DNA of 64,000 nt from Pseudomonas sp. SCB32 (GCF_009189165.1 NZ_CP045118.1:5456001-5520000); one strand, 5' to 3'. Counted from the stretch's first letter, positions 48,324 to 60,026 are shown. Translations and numbers: made by a program. Notes: generated by a model from the letters alone, not told the origin.

Positions 48324-48399
48324 TGGGTCCCCGCGTTCGCGGGGATGACCTCGGGAAGGCATTGCCTCTCCCCGTCATTTCCGCGAACGCGGAAACCCA
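48324..48399. repeat. CCCCGCG palindromic element, copy 3
   Basis: TGGGTCCCCGCGTTCGCGGGGATGAC (48324-48349) and GTCATTTCCGCGAACGCGGAAACCCA (48374-48399) are inverted copies with a 24-base centre. It occupies most of the 141-base gap between amaB and amaA and is the best preserved copy. Confidence 0.85.
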
Positions 48400-48409
48400 G
48401 AAAACAACC

Positions 48410-49900
<1,491 letters not shown>

Positions 49901-50019
49901 GCGGACTCCTGATTGGGTTCAGAACCAGTTGGAATGCCAGCAGTAATAAACGGCTTGCCTGGGCACAACAAACGACGTTTCCTATGCACATCATTCCGTA
50001 AATTCATGAACTGCCCGCC

Positions 50020-50916
50020 ATGCTGAGCAAACGCCACCTGCCGTCCATGACCGCCCTGCAATGCTTCGAGGCCGTGGCCCGTCACCTGAGTTTTACCCGC
50101 GCCTCGGAAGAGCTGAATCTGACCCAGAGCGCCGTCAGCAAGCAGGTGGCGCAACTGGAGGAAATGCTCCAGCACCTGCTGTTCCGCCGTGTGCGCCGGC
50201 GCCTGCAACTGACGCCAGCGGGCGAGTTGTACCTGGTGGAGGTACGCAAGATCCTCACCCAGGTGGAGATGTCCACCCATTACCTGCTGTCCTACGGCGG
50301 CGAGACCGAGGTCCTGCGCGTGGCGACCCCGCCGACCTTCGGCGCACGCTGGCTGATCCCGCGCCTTAATGGCTGGCGCCACCGCCACCCGAACATCCAT
50401 CTGGACCTGCGCCAGGAACTGGAGCCCAGCGACCTGTTGCAATCGCGCTGCGACATCGCCTTCTTCTTCGGCGCCGGCCCCCTGCCCGGCGCGGAATGCG
50501 TACCGCTGTTCGGCGAGGAGATGGTGCCGGTGTGCTCGCCGGCGATCCTGCCTGAGAAGCCCCTGAGCGATCCGACCCAGCTGGCCGAATTGGTCCTGCT
50601 GCAGAACGCTACCCGCCAGGAGGCCTGGCACGAGTGGTTCCTCAGCCTGGGCAGGCACAGCGAACACAGCTACCACGGCCCGCGCTTCGACACCTTCTAC
50701 ATGTGCATCCGCGCAGCCCAGGCCGGCTGCGGCGTGGCGCTGCTGCCGCGCTTCCTGGTGGAGGAGGAACTGAACGAGGGCAAGCTGGTGATCGCCTGGG
50801 AGCACGGCCTGGCCAGTCGCAGCGGGTATTACCTGGCGTACCCCGAGCACGCAGCGGCGGTGCCCAAAGTGCGGGCCTTCGTGGAATGGATCCAGGCCCG
50901 CGTGGAGACGCCCTGA
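50020..50916 (+). CDS. amaR: LysR-type regulator AmaR-like
   Basis: The 298-residue LysR protein has the N-terminal helix-turn-helix (about 10-68; [20 protein letters not shown]) and an effector domain with the GcvA-like pattern [14 protein letters not shown]. It is divergent from amaB, 119 bases away, and is the natural candidate regulator of amaBA. In P. aeruginosa PA4914 at the same place is named AmaR. The inducer is probably a lysine-pathway intermediate; this is inferred from position. Confidence 0.8.
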   Translation: MLSKRHLPSMTALQCFEAVARHLSFTRASEELNLTQSAVSKQVAQLEEMLQHLLFRRVRRRLQLTPAGELYLVEVRKILTQVEMSTHYLLSYGGETEVLRVATPPTFGARWLIPRLNGWRHRHPNIHLDLRQELEPSDLLQSRCDIAFFFGAGPLPGAECVPLFGEEMVPVCSPAILPEKPLSDPTQLAELVLLQNATRQEAWHEWFLSLGRHSEHSYHGPRFDTFYMCIRAAQAGCGVALLPRFLVEEELNEGKLVIAWEHGLASRSGYYLAYPEHAAAVPKVRAFVEWIQARVETP

Positions 50917-51014
50917 TTGGCGCAATTGACCATCGACCCAGCGCCGCAGTCGCTGGTATTTTTCCTGCATTCCAACAGGCATCGGCCTGTCACCGTCCGG
51001 ATCGAGGTACATCC

Positions 51015-51842
51015 ATGAAAGCCACCCAGCAAGCCATCGCGACCGAGCTGAACGTCCAGCCGCCGTTCAAGGGCCCGGACGACGTCCAGGCGGAAATCCA
51101 GCGCCGCGTGCGCTTTATCCAGGATTGCCTGAAGGGCTCGGGAATGAAGACCCTGGTGCTGGGCATCAGCGGCGGTGTCGACTCGCTCACCGCCGGCATG
51201 CTCTGCCAGCGCGCGGTGGAAAGCCTGCGTGCCGAGACGGGCAACCAGGACTACCGCTTCCTCGCCGTGCGCCTGCCCTACAACGTGCAGGGCGACGAGC
51301 AGGACGCCCAGGATTCGGTGGACGTCATCGCCCCGGACGAGCGCCACACCGTGAACATCGGCCCGTCGGTGCAGGCACTGGCCGCGCAGACCCAGGCGCT
51401 GGAAGGCCTGCCGCCGGGCACCCGTGACTTTGCCCTGGGCAACACCAAGGCACGCATCCGTATGGTCGCCCAGTACACCATCGCCAACGCCCGCCAGGGG
51501 CTCGTCGTCGGCACCGACCACGCGGCCGAGGCGGTGATGGGCTTCTTCACCAAGTTCGGTGACGGCGCCTGCGACCTCGCCCCGCTCACCGGCCTGGTGA
51601 AGAACCAGGTACGCAGCATCGCCCGCACCCTCGGCGCGCCGGAAAACCTGGTGGAAAAAGTGCCCACCGCCGACCTCGAAGACCTCGCACCCGGCAAACC
51701 GGACGAGCATTCCCACGGCGTGACCTACAAGGAAATCGACGCCTTCCTGCACGGCCAGGAGGTCAGCCAGGAAGCCTTCGACATCATCGTCCGCACCTTC
51801 GAGAAGACCCGCCACAAGCGCGCGCTGCCGACCACGCCGTGA
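51015..51842 (+). CDS. nadE: NH3-dependent NAD+ synthetase
   Basis: NadE amidates deamido-NAD with ATP and ammonia, the last step of NAD synthesis. The 275-residue length is that of the short, ammonia-dependent class without a glutaminase domain. The PP-loop GISGGVDS (about 49-56), the [27 protein letters not shown] motif and the C-terminal RHKR are present. GAGG precedes ATG 51015. The amaR to nadE gap is short; the nrtR and pncB genes that I recall near nadE in P. aeruginosa are absent here. Confidence 0.95.
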   Translation: MKATQQAIATELNVQPPFKGPDDVQAEIQRRVRFIQDCLKGSGMKTLVLGISGGVDSLTAGMLCQRAVESLRAETGNQDYRFLAVRLPYNVQGDEQDAQDSVDVIAPDERHTVNIGPSVQALAAQTQALEGLPPGTRDFALGNTKARIRMVAQYTIANARQGLVVGTDHAAEAVMGFFTKFGDGACDLAPLTGLVKNQVRSIARTLGAPENLVEKVPTADLEDLAPGKPDEHSHGVTYKEIDAFLHGQEVSQEAFDIIVRTFEKTRHKRALPTTP

Positions 51843-51911
51843 TCGGCCAATGGCGCGGGAGGCCATCCTCCCGCGCCCGCCTCCTGGCTGCCGGCTCCGC
51901 CGGACAAGGGT

Positions 51912-52538
51912 TCAGCGCGCAGGAATGACGTAGCGCCAGATGGCGATGAAGTGCAGCAGGCTGCCGGCGATCACGAACAGATGCCAGATGCCATGCCAGT
52001 GGCGGAAGCGGCTGTCGTAGGCGAAGAAGATGATGCCGACGGTGTAGAAGGCGCCGCCGCCCACCAGCCAGGCGAAGCCGGCACCGCCCAGGGCGCGATA
52101 CAGCGGGCCGACAGCGATCAGCACGATCCAGCCCATCACCGCGTAGATGATGATCGACAGCACCCGCGCCTCGGAACGCGGCTTGATCTCCTGCAGCATG
52201 CCGATCACCGCCATGCTCCAGACGATGCCGAACAGCGTCCAGCCCCAGGCGCCCTTGAGCGTCACCAGGCAGAACGGCGTGTAGCTGCCGGCGATCAGCA
52301 GATAGATCGACAGGTGGTCGAGCTTGCGCAGGATGACCTTCGCCCGCCCGCGCACGCTGTGGTACAGCGTGGAGATGCTGTAAAGCATCGTCAGCGTGGT
52401 GCCATACACCGCCACGCTGACGATACGCAGCGGCTCACCGAGCAGGCTGGTGGCAACCAGCAGCCAGATACCGCCGACCAGCGCCGCCACGGCGCCGATC
52501 AGATGAGTCCAGGCATTGAAGCGCTCACCGTGATACAT
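51912..52538 (-). CDS. Hemolysin III (TrhA/YqfA) family membrane protein
   Basis: The 208-residue protein has seven membrane helices and the PAQR-like metal-site motifs: STLYHS (about 57-62), KLDHLSIYLLIAGSYTP (about 72-88) and HGIWHLFVIAGSLLHF (about 180-195). Family members may be hydrolases related to adiponectin receptors and affect membrane fluidity; the name hemolysin is historical. It faces convergent nadE across 69 bases, and the azurin terminator lies upstream. Confidence 0.85.
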   Translation of the reverse strand: MYHGERFNAWTHLIGAVAALVGGIWLLVATSLLGEPLRIVSVAVYGTTLTMLYSISTLYHSVRGRAKVILRKLDHLSIYLLIAGSYTPFCLVTLKGAWGWTLFGIVWSMAVIGMLQEIKPRSEARVLSIIIYAVMGWIVLIAVGPLYRALGGAGFAWLVGGGAFYTVGIIFFAYDSRFRHWHGIWHLFVIAGSLLHFIAIWRYVIPAR

Positions 52539-52598
52539 GGCATCCCCCCAACTGCGAATTCGACTAGAGACACCCTATCCTCGTTGCATGAAATAAAA

Positions 52599-52619
52599 AG
52601 CCCGACCTTGCGTCGGGCT
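52599..52619 (-). terminator. Rho-independent terminator of azu
   Basis: On the minus strand AGCCCGAC-GCAAG-GTCGGGCT is followed by TTTTATTT, a standard terminator 40 bases after the azu stop. Confidence 0.9.
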
Positions 52620-52659
52620 CTTCGTTTTGCTGGATTTTCGAACCTGGCCGAGTTCGGGA

Positions 52660-53106
52660 TCACTTCAGGGTCAGGGTGCCCTTCATCATGGCCGAGTGAC
52701 CCGGGAAGGAGCAGAAGAAGGCATATTCATCGCCCGCCTTGAGCTTGGACACGTCGAAGGTCACCGAGTCCTTCTCGCCGGAGCCGATGATCTTGGTGTG
52801 GGCGATCACGCGGGTATCGCCATCCTTGAGGTAGTTCTTGTCCAGGCCAGCGGCCATGCCGTCGGTCACCACGCCCTGCATATCGGCGGCGGTGGTCAGC
52901 ACCCAGTTATGGCCCATGACGTTCTTCGGCAGGCTGCCGGGGTGGGACAGGTTGACGGTGAAGGTCTTGCAGCTCTTGTCGACGCTGATGGCATTGGTGC
53001 TGAACTGCATCTGGTCGGTGCCCTGGATGTCCACGGAGCATTCGGCGGCCAGCAGCGGAGCACTGAACAGGCCGAGCAGGGATACAGCAGCGAGTTTACG
53101 GAACAT
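52660..53106 (-). CDS. azu: Azurin
   Basis: Azurin is a periplasmic blue copper electron carrier. The 148-residue precursor has a 20-residue signal peptide ending LLA, then the mature protein AECSVDIQG. The copper ligands are present: His in GHNW, then Cys, His and Met in [10 protein letters not shown]. The structural disulfide cysteines near positions 3 and 26 of the mature protein are also kept. A candidate ANR site is upstream and a terminator downstream, so this is a single-gene unit, responsive to low oxygen as in P. aeruginosa. Confidence 0.97.
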   Translation of the reverse strand: MFRKLAAVSLLGLFSAPLLAAECSVDIQGTDQMQFSTNAISVDKSCKTFTVNLSHPGSLPKNVMGHNWVLTTAADMQGVVTDGMAAGLDKNYLKDGDTRVIAHTKIIGSGEKDSVTFDVSKLKAGDEYAFFCSFPGHSAMMKGTLTLK

Positions 53107-53175
53107 ACAAGCCTCCTAGGCAGGTTGGGCGGGGATACCTGAAGAGGAGACTGCCCGATGAACGGTCTAGTCCCC

Positions 53176-53189
53176 CTGATCCAGGTCAA
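53176..53189 (-). promoter_or_regulatory. ANR/FNR-type box upstream of azu
   Basis: On the minus strand TTGACCTGGATCAG matches TTGAT-N4-ATCAA at eight of ten positions, centred 76 bases before the azu ATG. If it acts at -41.5, transcription starts near 53141 with a 35-nt leader. Confidence 0.55.
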
Positions 53190-53320
53190 CAACGCGCGGG
53201 CGAATAGCCACGGCGCAAGCCTCGAAATGTCTATCAGCCTCATCCAAATCATCAACGAGGCAGATCAGCGCACCCCGTCTAGCATAGACCCCACACCCCG
53301 GCACCACAGGAGTCCGCGCC

Positions 53321-53401
53321 GTGAAACTTCATCCCCTGTTACAAACCCTGCTCGCCAGCTACGCACTGGCCGCCAGTGCGGGGGGCGGTCAACACGACTG
53401 A
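53321..53401 (+). CDS. Possible 26-residue ORF: signal-peptide-like remnant
   Basis: A GTG preceded by AGGAGT at about nine bases opens a 26-codon frame (MKLHPLLQTLLASYALAASAG...). The peptide looks like a Sec signal peptide that stops soon after the expected cleavage site, so it may be the relic of a lost exported protein or a small peptide gene. The gap 53107-53476 has no other gene. Confidence 0.3.
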   Translation: MKLHPLLQTLLASYALAASAGGGQHD

Positions 53402-53476
53402 CGCTCGCCGCGCAAGTCTTGGTCGCGCCCGCAACAGCCGTTACCCTGACAGCCTTGATCAGTGTGGGAGCTTTCC

Positions 53477-54064
53477 ATGTCCTTGCGTTCCATCTGCGTA
53501 TTCTGCGGCGCCAGCCCCGGCGCCACTCCGATCTACCAGGAAGCCGCCGAAGCCCTCGGCCGCCACCTGGCCGAACGTGGTATCCGCCTGGTCTACGGCG
53601 GCGGCGCGGTCGGCCTGATGGGAATGGTCGCCGATGCCGCGCTGGCTGCGGGCGGAGAAGTCATCGGTATCATTCCGCAGAGCCTGAAAGAGGCGGAAAT
53701 CGGCCACAAGGGCCTGACACGCCTGGAAGTGGTGGACGGCATGCATGCCCGCAAGGCGCGCATGGCCGAACTGAGCGACGCCTTCATCGCCCTGCCCGGT
53801 GGCCTGGGTACGCTGGAAGAGCTGTTCGAGGTCTGGACCTGGGGCCAGCTCGGTTACCACGGCAAGCCGCTGGGGCTGCTGGAAGTGAACGGTTTCTACG
53901 AACCGCTGCTAACCTTCCTCGACCATCTGGTGCAGGAGCGCTTCGTCCGCCCGCAGCACCGCGAGATGCTCCAGCGCGCCAGCTCGCCAGCCGAGTTGAT
54001 CGACGCCCTGCTGGCCTGGACGCCCTCCGCGGCGCCCAAGTGGGTGGATCGCAAACCGACCTGA
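53477..54064 (+). CDS. LOG family protein (cytokinin riboside 5'-monophosphate phosphoribohydrolase type)
   Basis: The 195-residue Rossmann-fold protein has the LOG signatures GGGAVGLMG (about 42-50), the MHARKARM helix and PGGLGTLEE (about 105-113), which carry the substrate and catalytic residues. Enzymes of this type remove ribose-5-phosphate from nucleoside monophosphates; many are mislabelled lysine decarboxylases. GTGGGAG precedes ATG 53477. It converges with pilE with only eight bases between. Confidence 0.9.
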   Translation: MSLRSICVFCGASPGATPIYQEAAEALGRHLAERGIRLVYGGGAVGLMGMVADAALAAGGEVIGIIPQSLKEAEIGHKGLTRLEVVDGMHARKARMAELSDAFIALPGGLGTLEELFEVWTWGQLGYHGKPLGLLEVNGFYEPLLTFLDHLVQERFVRPQHREMLQRASSPAELIDALLAWTPSAAPKWVDRKPT

Positions 54065-54072
54065 GCCGCCCC

Positions 54073-54510
54073 TCAGCGCCAGCAATCGGCCGCGTCGCCC
54101 GCTGCCGATTGCTGCTCTCCCAGGGTATTCAGGCTCAGTGCGCCGCAACTCAGGTCCTGCCCCTGAGTACCCTGCGGCGTGGCTGTTAGCCGATAGCCGC
54201 CGTCCGCCTCCGCTCCAGGTTCCACCGTGAGCAGGTACCTGCCGCTGGCGGAGCCCGCCCCCATTGCCGTCACACGCGGCAATCCCAGCTTGGCGAGCTC
54301 CCCGGTCGCCACGATGTAACTGTTGTTCTGGGCGAAGTAGCGCGCCTCCCGTGCAGCCGCGTCGAGTAATAGCGCCTGGCCCTCGGTCCGACCGGTACGC
54401 ACGACATACTGCTGATAATTGGGGTAGGTGATCGCCGCCAGAATGGCAGCGATGGCAAGCACCATCATGAGTTCGACGAGGGTGACGCCCGTTTCCAAGG
54501 TCCTGCTCAT
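54073..54510 (-). CDS. pilE: Type IV pilus minor pilin PilE
   Basis: The 145-residue prepilin has a short leader cut by PilD after Gly (LETG-VTLVELMMVLAIAAILAAI), Glu5 of the mature protein and a hydrophobic helix. Two cysteines near the C-terminus (SCGAL and DCWR) should form the D-loop disulfide. It is the last gene of the operon, and its ATG overlaps the pilY1 stop. P. aeruginosa has a similar pilE after pilY1/pilY2; no pilY2 is seen here. Confidence 0.88.
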   Translation of the reverse strand: MSRTLETGVTLVELMMVLAIAAILAAITYPNYQQYVVRTGRTEGQALLLDAAAREARYFAQNNSYIVATGELAKLGLPRVTAMGAGSASGRYLLTVEPGAEADGGYRLTATPQGTQGQDLSCGALSLNTLGEQQSAAGDAADCWR

Positions 54511-57500
54511 TTCCCGGTCTCCGGCATCTGTGTCCAGGTCTGCCGGCCGCTGAGTTCGCCGAGCGCAAGCTTGAGTTGCTTGCCGCCGACGTCGAACAGC
54601 GAATCGCCGCTGAAGGTCACGCCTCCCGCCGCAACCGGAACGCTGCTGGGAAGCGTACCGCTCACCCGGTCCTGGTCATCCACCTTGCCGTCGCCGTTCA
54701 GGTCGAACACCGGGAACGGCGTCGCCCCTCCGGTGCCCGCGCCAATCACCAGGACATTGCCCTCCAATCCAGGTGAGCAGGGGTCGGCATTGGGCGTCAC
54801 CGTGACAACCTGAAGCAGATTCCCACGCACCTTGGGCGCAGCGATGACGCGCTCACCTCGCAAGCGGCCGCCGACCTGCAGGTCCAGTACCCAGCCGGAG
54901 TCGCGCGTCCAGTCGATAGGCCTCTGGCTTACCTTGCGGCTTCCCGCCAGGTTCTCGGTCTCGAGGGTCTGCGCCAGCAGATCGTCGCGGCTGAGATGCG
55001 CGGTCGCCCTGGCTGCAGCGCCGTCTGTCTGGCGATCCCAGATGCCATAGACCGATTGCAGCGCGTCGGAGACCTTGTCACTGGCCGAGAAATAACGCCC
55101 CGTGCCGAAATGGACCATCAGCCCCTTGCCGGAGGGATGCCTCATGAAAGCTGGCGCGGCGGTAATCGCCTGGCCGGTCGCGTGATACAGCGGCTTGTTG
55201 CCGAAGGAGACGGCGAAACGCGAGGCGCTCACGGCAGATGTCGAACTCAGGGCGTCGTCTGCCCCCGCATCGATCAGGTCGAACCGCCACAGATTGCCGC
55301 GCAGATCGCCCGCGTAGGCATAGTCGGCAATGCCATCGCCATTCACATCCGCCGCATTGACCGCCGAAAGCCCATTGGCCCCGCTCTCCGACGTCGTTAG
55401 TTTGGCCAACTGGCGCCCATCGGCGACGTCGAGCAGGAGCAGGCTGGCCTTCCCGTCTCTGCCACCGTAGCCATTACCCAGCAGCACCGCCCATTGGCCG
55501 CTGTGAAGGCGCGCGATTACCGGCGCCGAGAGCGTGTAGCCCAACTCGGGATCATCCTGCACCGTGAACTCCCACAGCAACGAAACGGCATTGGGGTCAC
55601 TGATATCCAGGGCAAAGATGCCGCGTCCTCCGGCGCCCAGCGTCCCGACCAGAATCCGGTGCCAGCCGTGGTTGAAATACACATCGGATACGGCAGGCGG
55701 CCCATCCACGAAATAGTGGTGATGCCCCGCTTCGCTGACGTATTGGCGTTCGGTGAGCCGCAGGAGATTGGGAATGACCGGGGTCGGAATATAGGCGAAG
55801 GTTTCAGCGCCGGTCTTGGCATTGAAGGCGTGCAGCATGCCGTCGTTGGCCCCGACATAGACCTGGTCGTCCCGCAGCGCCTGCGCCGTAGCGAATGCCC
55901 GATAGCTGCCATTGCCGCCGTCCAGACGCTCGGCAATGCCAACCAGCAGGCCTGCCTTGCTGCCCGGGACAGGCGTCGAATTGACGATGTCGCCAATCAG
56001 CGTCGCGCGCTTGCGATAGATATCCTCGTGCCGGGTGTCGCCCTTGATGAAGTCCACGCGGGAGGCATCCAGATTCTCCTGCAGGGCTGCGCCGGCAAAG
56101 CTGCGACCCGCCAGTTGCTCGAAGGTGAAGTCCTGCAACCCCGTCCCGGAAGCATTGGCCATCAGGATTTTTCGCTCGCTCCACCGCGGCAGCTGCTCGC
56201 TGGCTGTCCACTGCAGCCTCGAAGTGGCTGGGCTGCCCGCCCTGGGCACCACGCGCTTGAGCAGATCACCACTCCAGGTGCCGGTTTCAAACTGCGTGCT
56301 GTAGAGCTCGAACTCCTCCCCACCGAGTGTCGGCTGCACGACGACGGGGGCGGTGATGGTGGTGTGGCTTTGCAGGATCGGCTCGAGCGCTCGGGACAGC
56401 TGCGCCTTCAAGCGAGCCGCATCGGTCACCTGGAAGTAATTGTCCGGGATGCCGGACTGGTGCGAGTCCCACTCACCATCGACCGGCAAGGGTGACCGCC
56501 GCGCATCGAACCCACCCCACTTGGCGGCGTACCAGAGAGGATTCCGCAGAGGAGTGAGTTGATTTCTCCTGTCGGGGACGAGGGTGCGGGCCGAGCTGTT
56601 GGCCTCCAATTTAGGACATTTACTGCCGGGTGATTTGCACGCGCCTGGCCAGTGCCCCGGTGGAGTATCGGACGGATCGCTCAGCGTGTCGGCACCCGAT
56701 ACCTCGAGATAGAGGCCATCGCGCGTAGTCCCGGCCATGCTGTACCCCAGGTGCAATGCCCGGCCAGCGCCGACTGGAGCCGCGCTCAGGGTGACACTCA
56801 ACGTGTTGTCCGCATTGACCTTGGCGCTGTACAACACGATGGCGTCACCCTCGAACGCCACGCGCAGCAGTACCTGCGGGCGCCCGCCATTCACCTGTGC
56901 GGACACCTTCTGCCCCGGCAGGTTGTGCATCGACTGCACGAAGTAGGCACTCACTTGCGCCGGCACTGCGGGCCCGCCCGGCGTTATGACCCTGCCGAAA
57001 GGAATCAGGGTAACCATGCCGTCCCCTACCGGTATTCGGATTCCAGGCAGGGGTGAAGAGAGAGCAAGGACCATCGTCCTGACCGGCAGGCCTGTGGTGG
57101 TGATGGGATTCAGATTGCCGTAGTACGCGACACTGGCGGCGTTGTAGGTCCCTTCCTTGGTCGGTTCTTCAGGTAATCCGCGCAGGCTGCCGAAGCTGCT
57201 CGCCAACTTGGCCGTCGGCGCGGCATCGGTGGCGCCGCTACTGACTTCGCCAATGGCGACGCGCCTTGCACCACTCCCGATCTCATGATCCCAGAGGGTT
57301 CTGCCCAGCACGGAAACATCCAACTGGGCCAAGCTGCCGCTGACCTGGCCAGACGAGCCAAAGGGACTCCCCGGAAGCTGAGAGTCGAAACTCGGGCTCG
57401 CATCGCTGACCACCGTGAGCAAAGGCGGCGAACAACGATGGGCAAAACTCGATCCGTAGGGGTCGCCCCAGTTCATACCCTCCTCCGCAGAACGGTAGGC

Positions 57501-58661
57501 GGCGGCGTGGCTCGCAGCACCACTGAAGTAGCGCAGCGCATCGAGCATGATCCCACCCAATGGATTTGCTTCGCCCGGGCAGGTGCTGCTGTTCGTCGAA
57601 GTGCAGATTGCAGGGCTCTGAACAGGCAAGGCGTCGAGGCTGGCGATGAGCGCCTGCTTGGCATGGGCTCCGCCCTTCCCTTTCACACCGAAGATTCCGC
57701 TGTTCGCGTCGACCTCTCCCGCAAAAGAACTGATGGCCTTGCGCAACAGGCCACTGGGTTGCTCGCCCACACCCGAGCCCATCATCAAACCGAAGTACAT
57801 CTGCTCGTCTTCGCCGTACTCCTGCAGCAATCCCACCGGCTTGTAGTGCTTGCTGGGATACTGCTTGCAGTTGCCCTCCAGCAGCCCCGGCACACACACT
57901 CGGACTCTCACGACGAAGTCGATCGGGGCGATGTTCCGTGCCTGTGCTCCCTCAGCCCCTGCACGCGCTGGCCAGTCCCAGACGTGCAGATCGGCCACAT
58001 CAGGCAGAACGCTGAGGTAGGTCGCGCCGCTGGCCAAGACGCTGCCATTGGTGAACAAGGTACGACGCGCTCCGGCGGGTGCGGAGAAGGGCGTGTAGTC
58101 CGCGAGATCGAATCCGGCGTCAGCGAAACCGGCATACTCCTGAGTCCAGGCAAGGTCGCCCTGGGGGATGAACGAGCGCTCCAGCACCGTCTCGTCCTCG
58201 GTGTCCGTCGAGCGATAGCCGCCATAGAGGACCTTGCGCATAGCGTCGGCTCGCGATGCGGTCAGGTAGTTGAGAAAGTCCCCACTCCAGCGCCCGGAGC
58301 TGCTTCTGCAAACCTTGTTGCCGGTGAACGCAACCGGCACGAACATCTGATCATCACTTGCATACCGATAGCACTTTCCCGAGTCGAAATAGCCGTAATG
58401 AGTGGTAGCCGGATCGTACCGATGGCCTGGAACTCCATCGCCGATCCTGTCGCTGGCATCGTTGTGGGCGGGAAGAAACAGCTTCCGATCCCAACCCACT
58501 ACCAGGAGGTTCAGGGGCGGCATGGAGGGACTGACGAACAGCGGAATCTGCGCCGGCTCCACTCCCGTCGCCTGGATCGTCTCCACCATTGCGGAAGCGT
58601 CCGGCACGGCATGGCCCAGCAGCCCTGCCAACAGCAGAATTCCGTATCGATGCATATTCAT
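54507..58661 (-). CDS. pilY1: PilY1 pilus-tip-associated adhesin/assembly protein
   Basis: The 1384-residue protein has a signal peptide (1-24) and a C-terminal beta-propeller (about 880-1330) typical of PilY1, containing two Ca2+-binding type loops, DVNGDGIAD (about 1105) and DLNGDGKVDDQD (about 1320). PilY1 sits at the pilus tip, promotes extension and binds surfaces. The N-terminal half begins PPLNLLVVGWDRKLF and lacks the DxSxS metal site of a von Willebrand A domain found in P. aeruginosa PilY1. AGGGAGG precedes ATG 58661. It lies between pilX and pilE. Confidence 0.9.
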   Translation of the reverse strand: MNMHRYGILLLAGLLGHAVPDASAMVETIQATGVEPAQIPLFVSPSMPPLNLLVVGWDRKLFLPAHNDASDRIGDGVPGHRYDPATTHYGYFDSGKCYRYASDDQMFVPVAFTGNKVCRSSSGRWSGDFLNYLTASRADAMRKVLYGGYRSTDTEDETVLERSFIPQGDLAWTQEYAGFADAGFDLADYTPFSAPAGARRTLFTNGSVLASGATYLSVLPDVADLHVWDWPARAGAEGAQARNIAPIDFVVRVRVCVPGLLEGNCKQYPSKHYKPVGLLQEYGEDEQMYFGLMMGSGVGEQPSGLLRKAISSFAGEVDANSGIFGVKGKGGAHAKQALIASLDALPVQSPAICTSTNSSTCPGEANPLGGIMLDALRYFSGAASHAAAYRSAEEGMNWGDPYGSSFAHRCSPPLLTVVSDASPSFDSQLPGSPFGSSGQVSGSLAQLDVSVLGRTLWDHEIGSGARRVAIGEVSSGATDAAPTAKLASSFGSLRGLPEEPTKEGTYNAASVAYYGNLNPITTTGLPVRTMVLALSSPLPGIRIPVGDGMVTLIPFGRVITPGGPAVPAQVSAYFVQSMHNLPGQKVSAQVNGGRPQVLLRVAFEGDAIVLYSAKVNADNTLSVTLSAAPVGAGRALHLGYSMAGTTRDGLYLEVSGADTLSDPSDTPPGHWPGACKSPGSKCPKLEANSSARTLVPDRRNQLTPLRNPLWYAAKWGGFDARRSPLPVDGEWDSHQSGIPDNYFQVTDAARLKAQLSRALEPILQSHTTITAPVVVQPTLGGEEFELYSTQFETGTWSGDLLKRVVPRAGSPATSRLQWTASEQLPRWSERKILMANASGTGLQDFTFEQLAGRSFAGAALQENLDASRVDFIKGDTRHEDIYRKRATLIGDIVNSTPVPGSKAGLLVGIAERLDGGNGSYRAFATAQALRDDQVYVGANDGMLHAFNAKTGAETFAYIPTPVIPNLLRLTERQYVSEAGHHHYFVDGPPAVSDVYFNHGWHRILVGTLGAGGRGIFALDISDPNAVSLLWEFTVQDDPELGYTLSAPVIARLHSGQWAVLLGNGYGGRDGKASLLLLDVADGRQLAKLTTSESGANGLSAVNAADVNGDGIADYAYAGDLRGNLWRFDLIDAGADDALSSTSAVSASRFAVSFGNKPLYHATGQAITAAPAFMRHPSGKGLMVHFGTGRYFSASDKVSDALQSVYGIWDRQTDGAAARATAHLSRDDLLAQTLETENLAGSRKVSQRPIDWTRDSGWVLDLQVGGRLRGERVIAAPKVRGNLLQVVTVTPNADPCSPGLEGNVLVIGAGTGGATPFPVFDLNGDGKVDDQDRVSGTLPSSVPVAAGGVTFSGDSLFDVGGKQLKLALGELSGRQTWTQMPETGK

Positions 58662-58676
58662 CGGCAGCCTCCCTGC

Positions 58677-59219
58677 TCAATCATCATGGTGTTTGGCATA
58701 CACCGAGCGGAGCTTCAGGCTGCCCTGGCCGGCGCAATCGCCGGCACAGCTGTTGACCTCATAGAGAAAGGTCCCGCCCTTGCCGCCGGCCGTGCATTCC
58801 GTGCTGACGCAGTCGGCAGCGCCCCCGATCAGCGCCACATACCATTTGACGGTTCCGCCTTCCGAGCCTGATGGACCAGCGTCCATGGCGACCTCGTCAC
58901 CTGGCGCAAAGCGCGGAGCGCCATAGCCGCCGCTGTGCGCAGCATCGAGGTAGGGCATGCACATCTGCTGGCTGCACGTCAGCGCCTGCGCATTGAGCGT
59001 CGCGGCCGGGTAGGAGCCCACACGCACCTCGGTGCGGCGAAGCCCCGCTTCGGCATCATTGAACAATCGCTGCTGCACGGCCACGTGACCGGTGATGCGC
59101 GATTCGATCACAGCATTTCTGACCCCGGACAAGGCCAGCATCGTCATGATCAGCAAGAGAATCAGCGCGACGAACAACGAGGCCCCGCGCTGGGAGAACC
59201 GATCATCCGGGCGCCTCAT
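58677..59219 (-). CDS. pilX: Type IV pilus minor pilin PilX
   Basis: The 180-residue protein starts RRPDDRFSQRG followed by ASLFVALILLLIMTMLALSG, the PilX-type N-terminus that lacks the canonical Phe-Thr-Leu start. It should join the tip complex with PilV, PilW and PilY1. Several cysteines in the second half (for example CAGDCAGQG) may form disulfides. It overlaps pilW by four bases and is followed by pilY1 after 15 bases. Confidence 0.88.
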   Translation of the reverse strand: MRRPDDRFSQRGASLFVALILLLIMTMLALSGVRNAVIESRITGHVAVQQRLFNDAEAGLRRTEVRVGSYPAATLNAQALTCSQQMCMPYLDAAHSGGYGAPRFAPGDEVAMDAGPSGSEGGTVKWYVALIGGAADCVSTECTAGGKGGTFLYEVNSCAGDCAGQGSLKLRSVYAKHHDD

Positions 59220-60016
59220 GGCATGAGATTCCTCAGCATCACGGTACCCTGGCTGACCTGATACAACTGACCGGCATCGCCCGAAACCGTGGCGGCCCCC
59301 GCGCCGGTCAACAACGTCCAGTCGGCGACAGCCGTTGCCTTGCCGACGGCATCACGAAGCTGCTTCCCGCTGCTGCGCAGCAACGTCTTGTAGCCAACTC
59401 CGACCACAGTCTGCCCGTCGCCAGGTGCGCCGCTGACGTGCCGCGCCAGCGCCCTGGGTTGCGTGCTGCTGGCTACCGCCACCTGGAAGACCAGATCAAC
59501 CAGCCCATCCACCAGCGCCTCATCCCCCTGGGCACTGGCGCAGCGCAAATCACCGCTACTGCCCAGGTATATCTTCTCGACGAAAACCAAGTGGGTGCCG
59601 GTATACGGTTCGGCCAGCTCCGCAACATTGGGAGCCCGGTTTCCCAGGCAGTCGCGATCCGACCTGTCGCGTGGCTGATAGCGAATGCAGATCGCCGACC
59701 GCCCCACATACTGCACAGCCTGGCCCGGCGCAAAGCTGCAACCTTTGACGATACCGCCGGAGGCCTCACCGAATGCTGCGTCCATATCCTGTGTGGCAGG
59801 GCTTCTTCGATAGCCGGCCTTGCTCAGTTCCTGTTGCAGGAACAACGACACCAAGCGTCGGCTCTCCTGGTTCTGCAACTGTCCCTGCTGAAAGAGATTG
59901 GTGCGCTGGCTGTCCAGGTAGACCTGGGTGATCCCCAGGATCAGAAAGCTGCTCAATGCGAGCGCAATCATCAATTCAACCAGGGACAATCCACCCTGAT
60001 GGTCCGCGCCGTCCAT
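59216..60016 (-). CDS. pilW: Type IV pilus minor pilin PilW
   Basis: The 266-residue protein has a prepilin leader (DGADHQGG cut before LSLVELMIALALSSFLILGITQVYL), which is the PilW pattern with a long C-terminal domain. RBS TAGGAGG lies seven bases before ATG 60016 and decides the start. It lies 10 bases after pilV and overlaps pilX. Confidence 0.88.
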   Translation of the reverse strand: MDGADHQGGLSLVELMIALALSSFLILGITQVYLDSQRTNLFQQGQLQNQESRRLVSLFLQQELSKAGYRRSPATQDMDAAFGEASGGIVKGCSFAPGQAVQYVGRSAICIRYQPRDRSDRDCLGNRAPNVAELAEPYTGTHLVFVEKIYLGSSGDLRCASAQGDEALVDGLVDLVFQVAVASSTQPRALARHVSGAPGDGQTVVGVGYKTLLRSSGKQLRDAVGKATAVADWTLLTGAGAATVSGDAGQLYQVSQGTVMLRNLMP

Positions 60017-60026
60017 GGGCCACCTC

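Noticed and set aside
53477..54064. Lysine decarboxylase
   Set aside because: PGGLGTLEE and the 195-residue size show a LOG-type phosphoribohydrolase; the decarboxylase label is a known database error.
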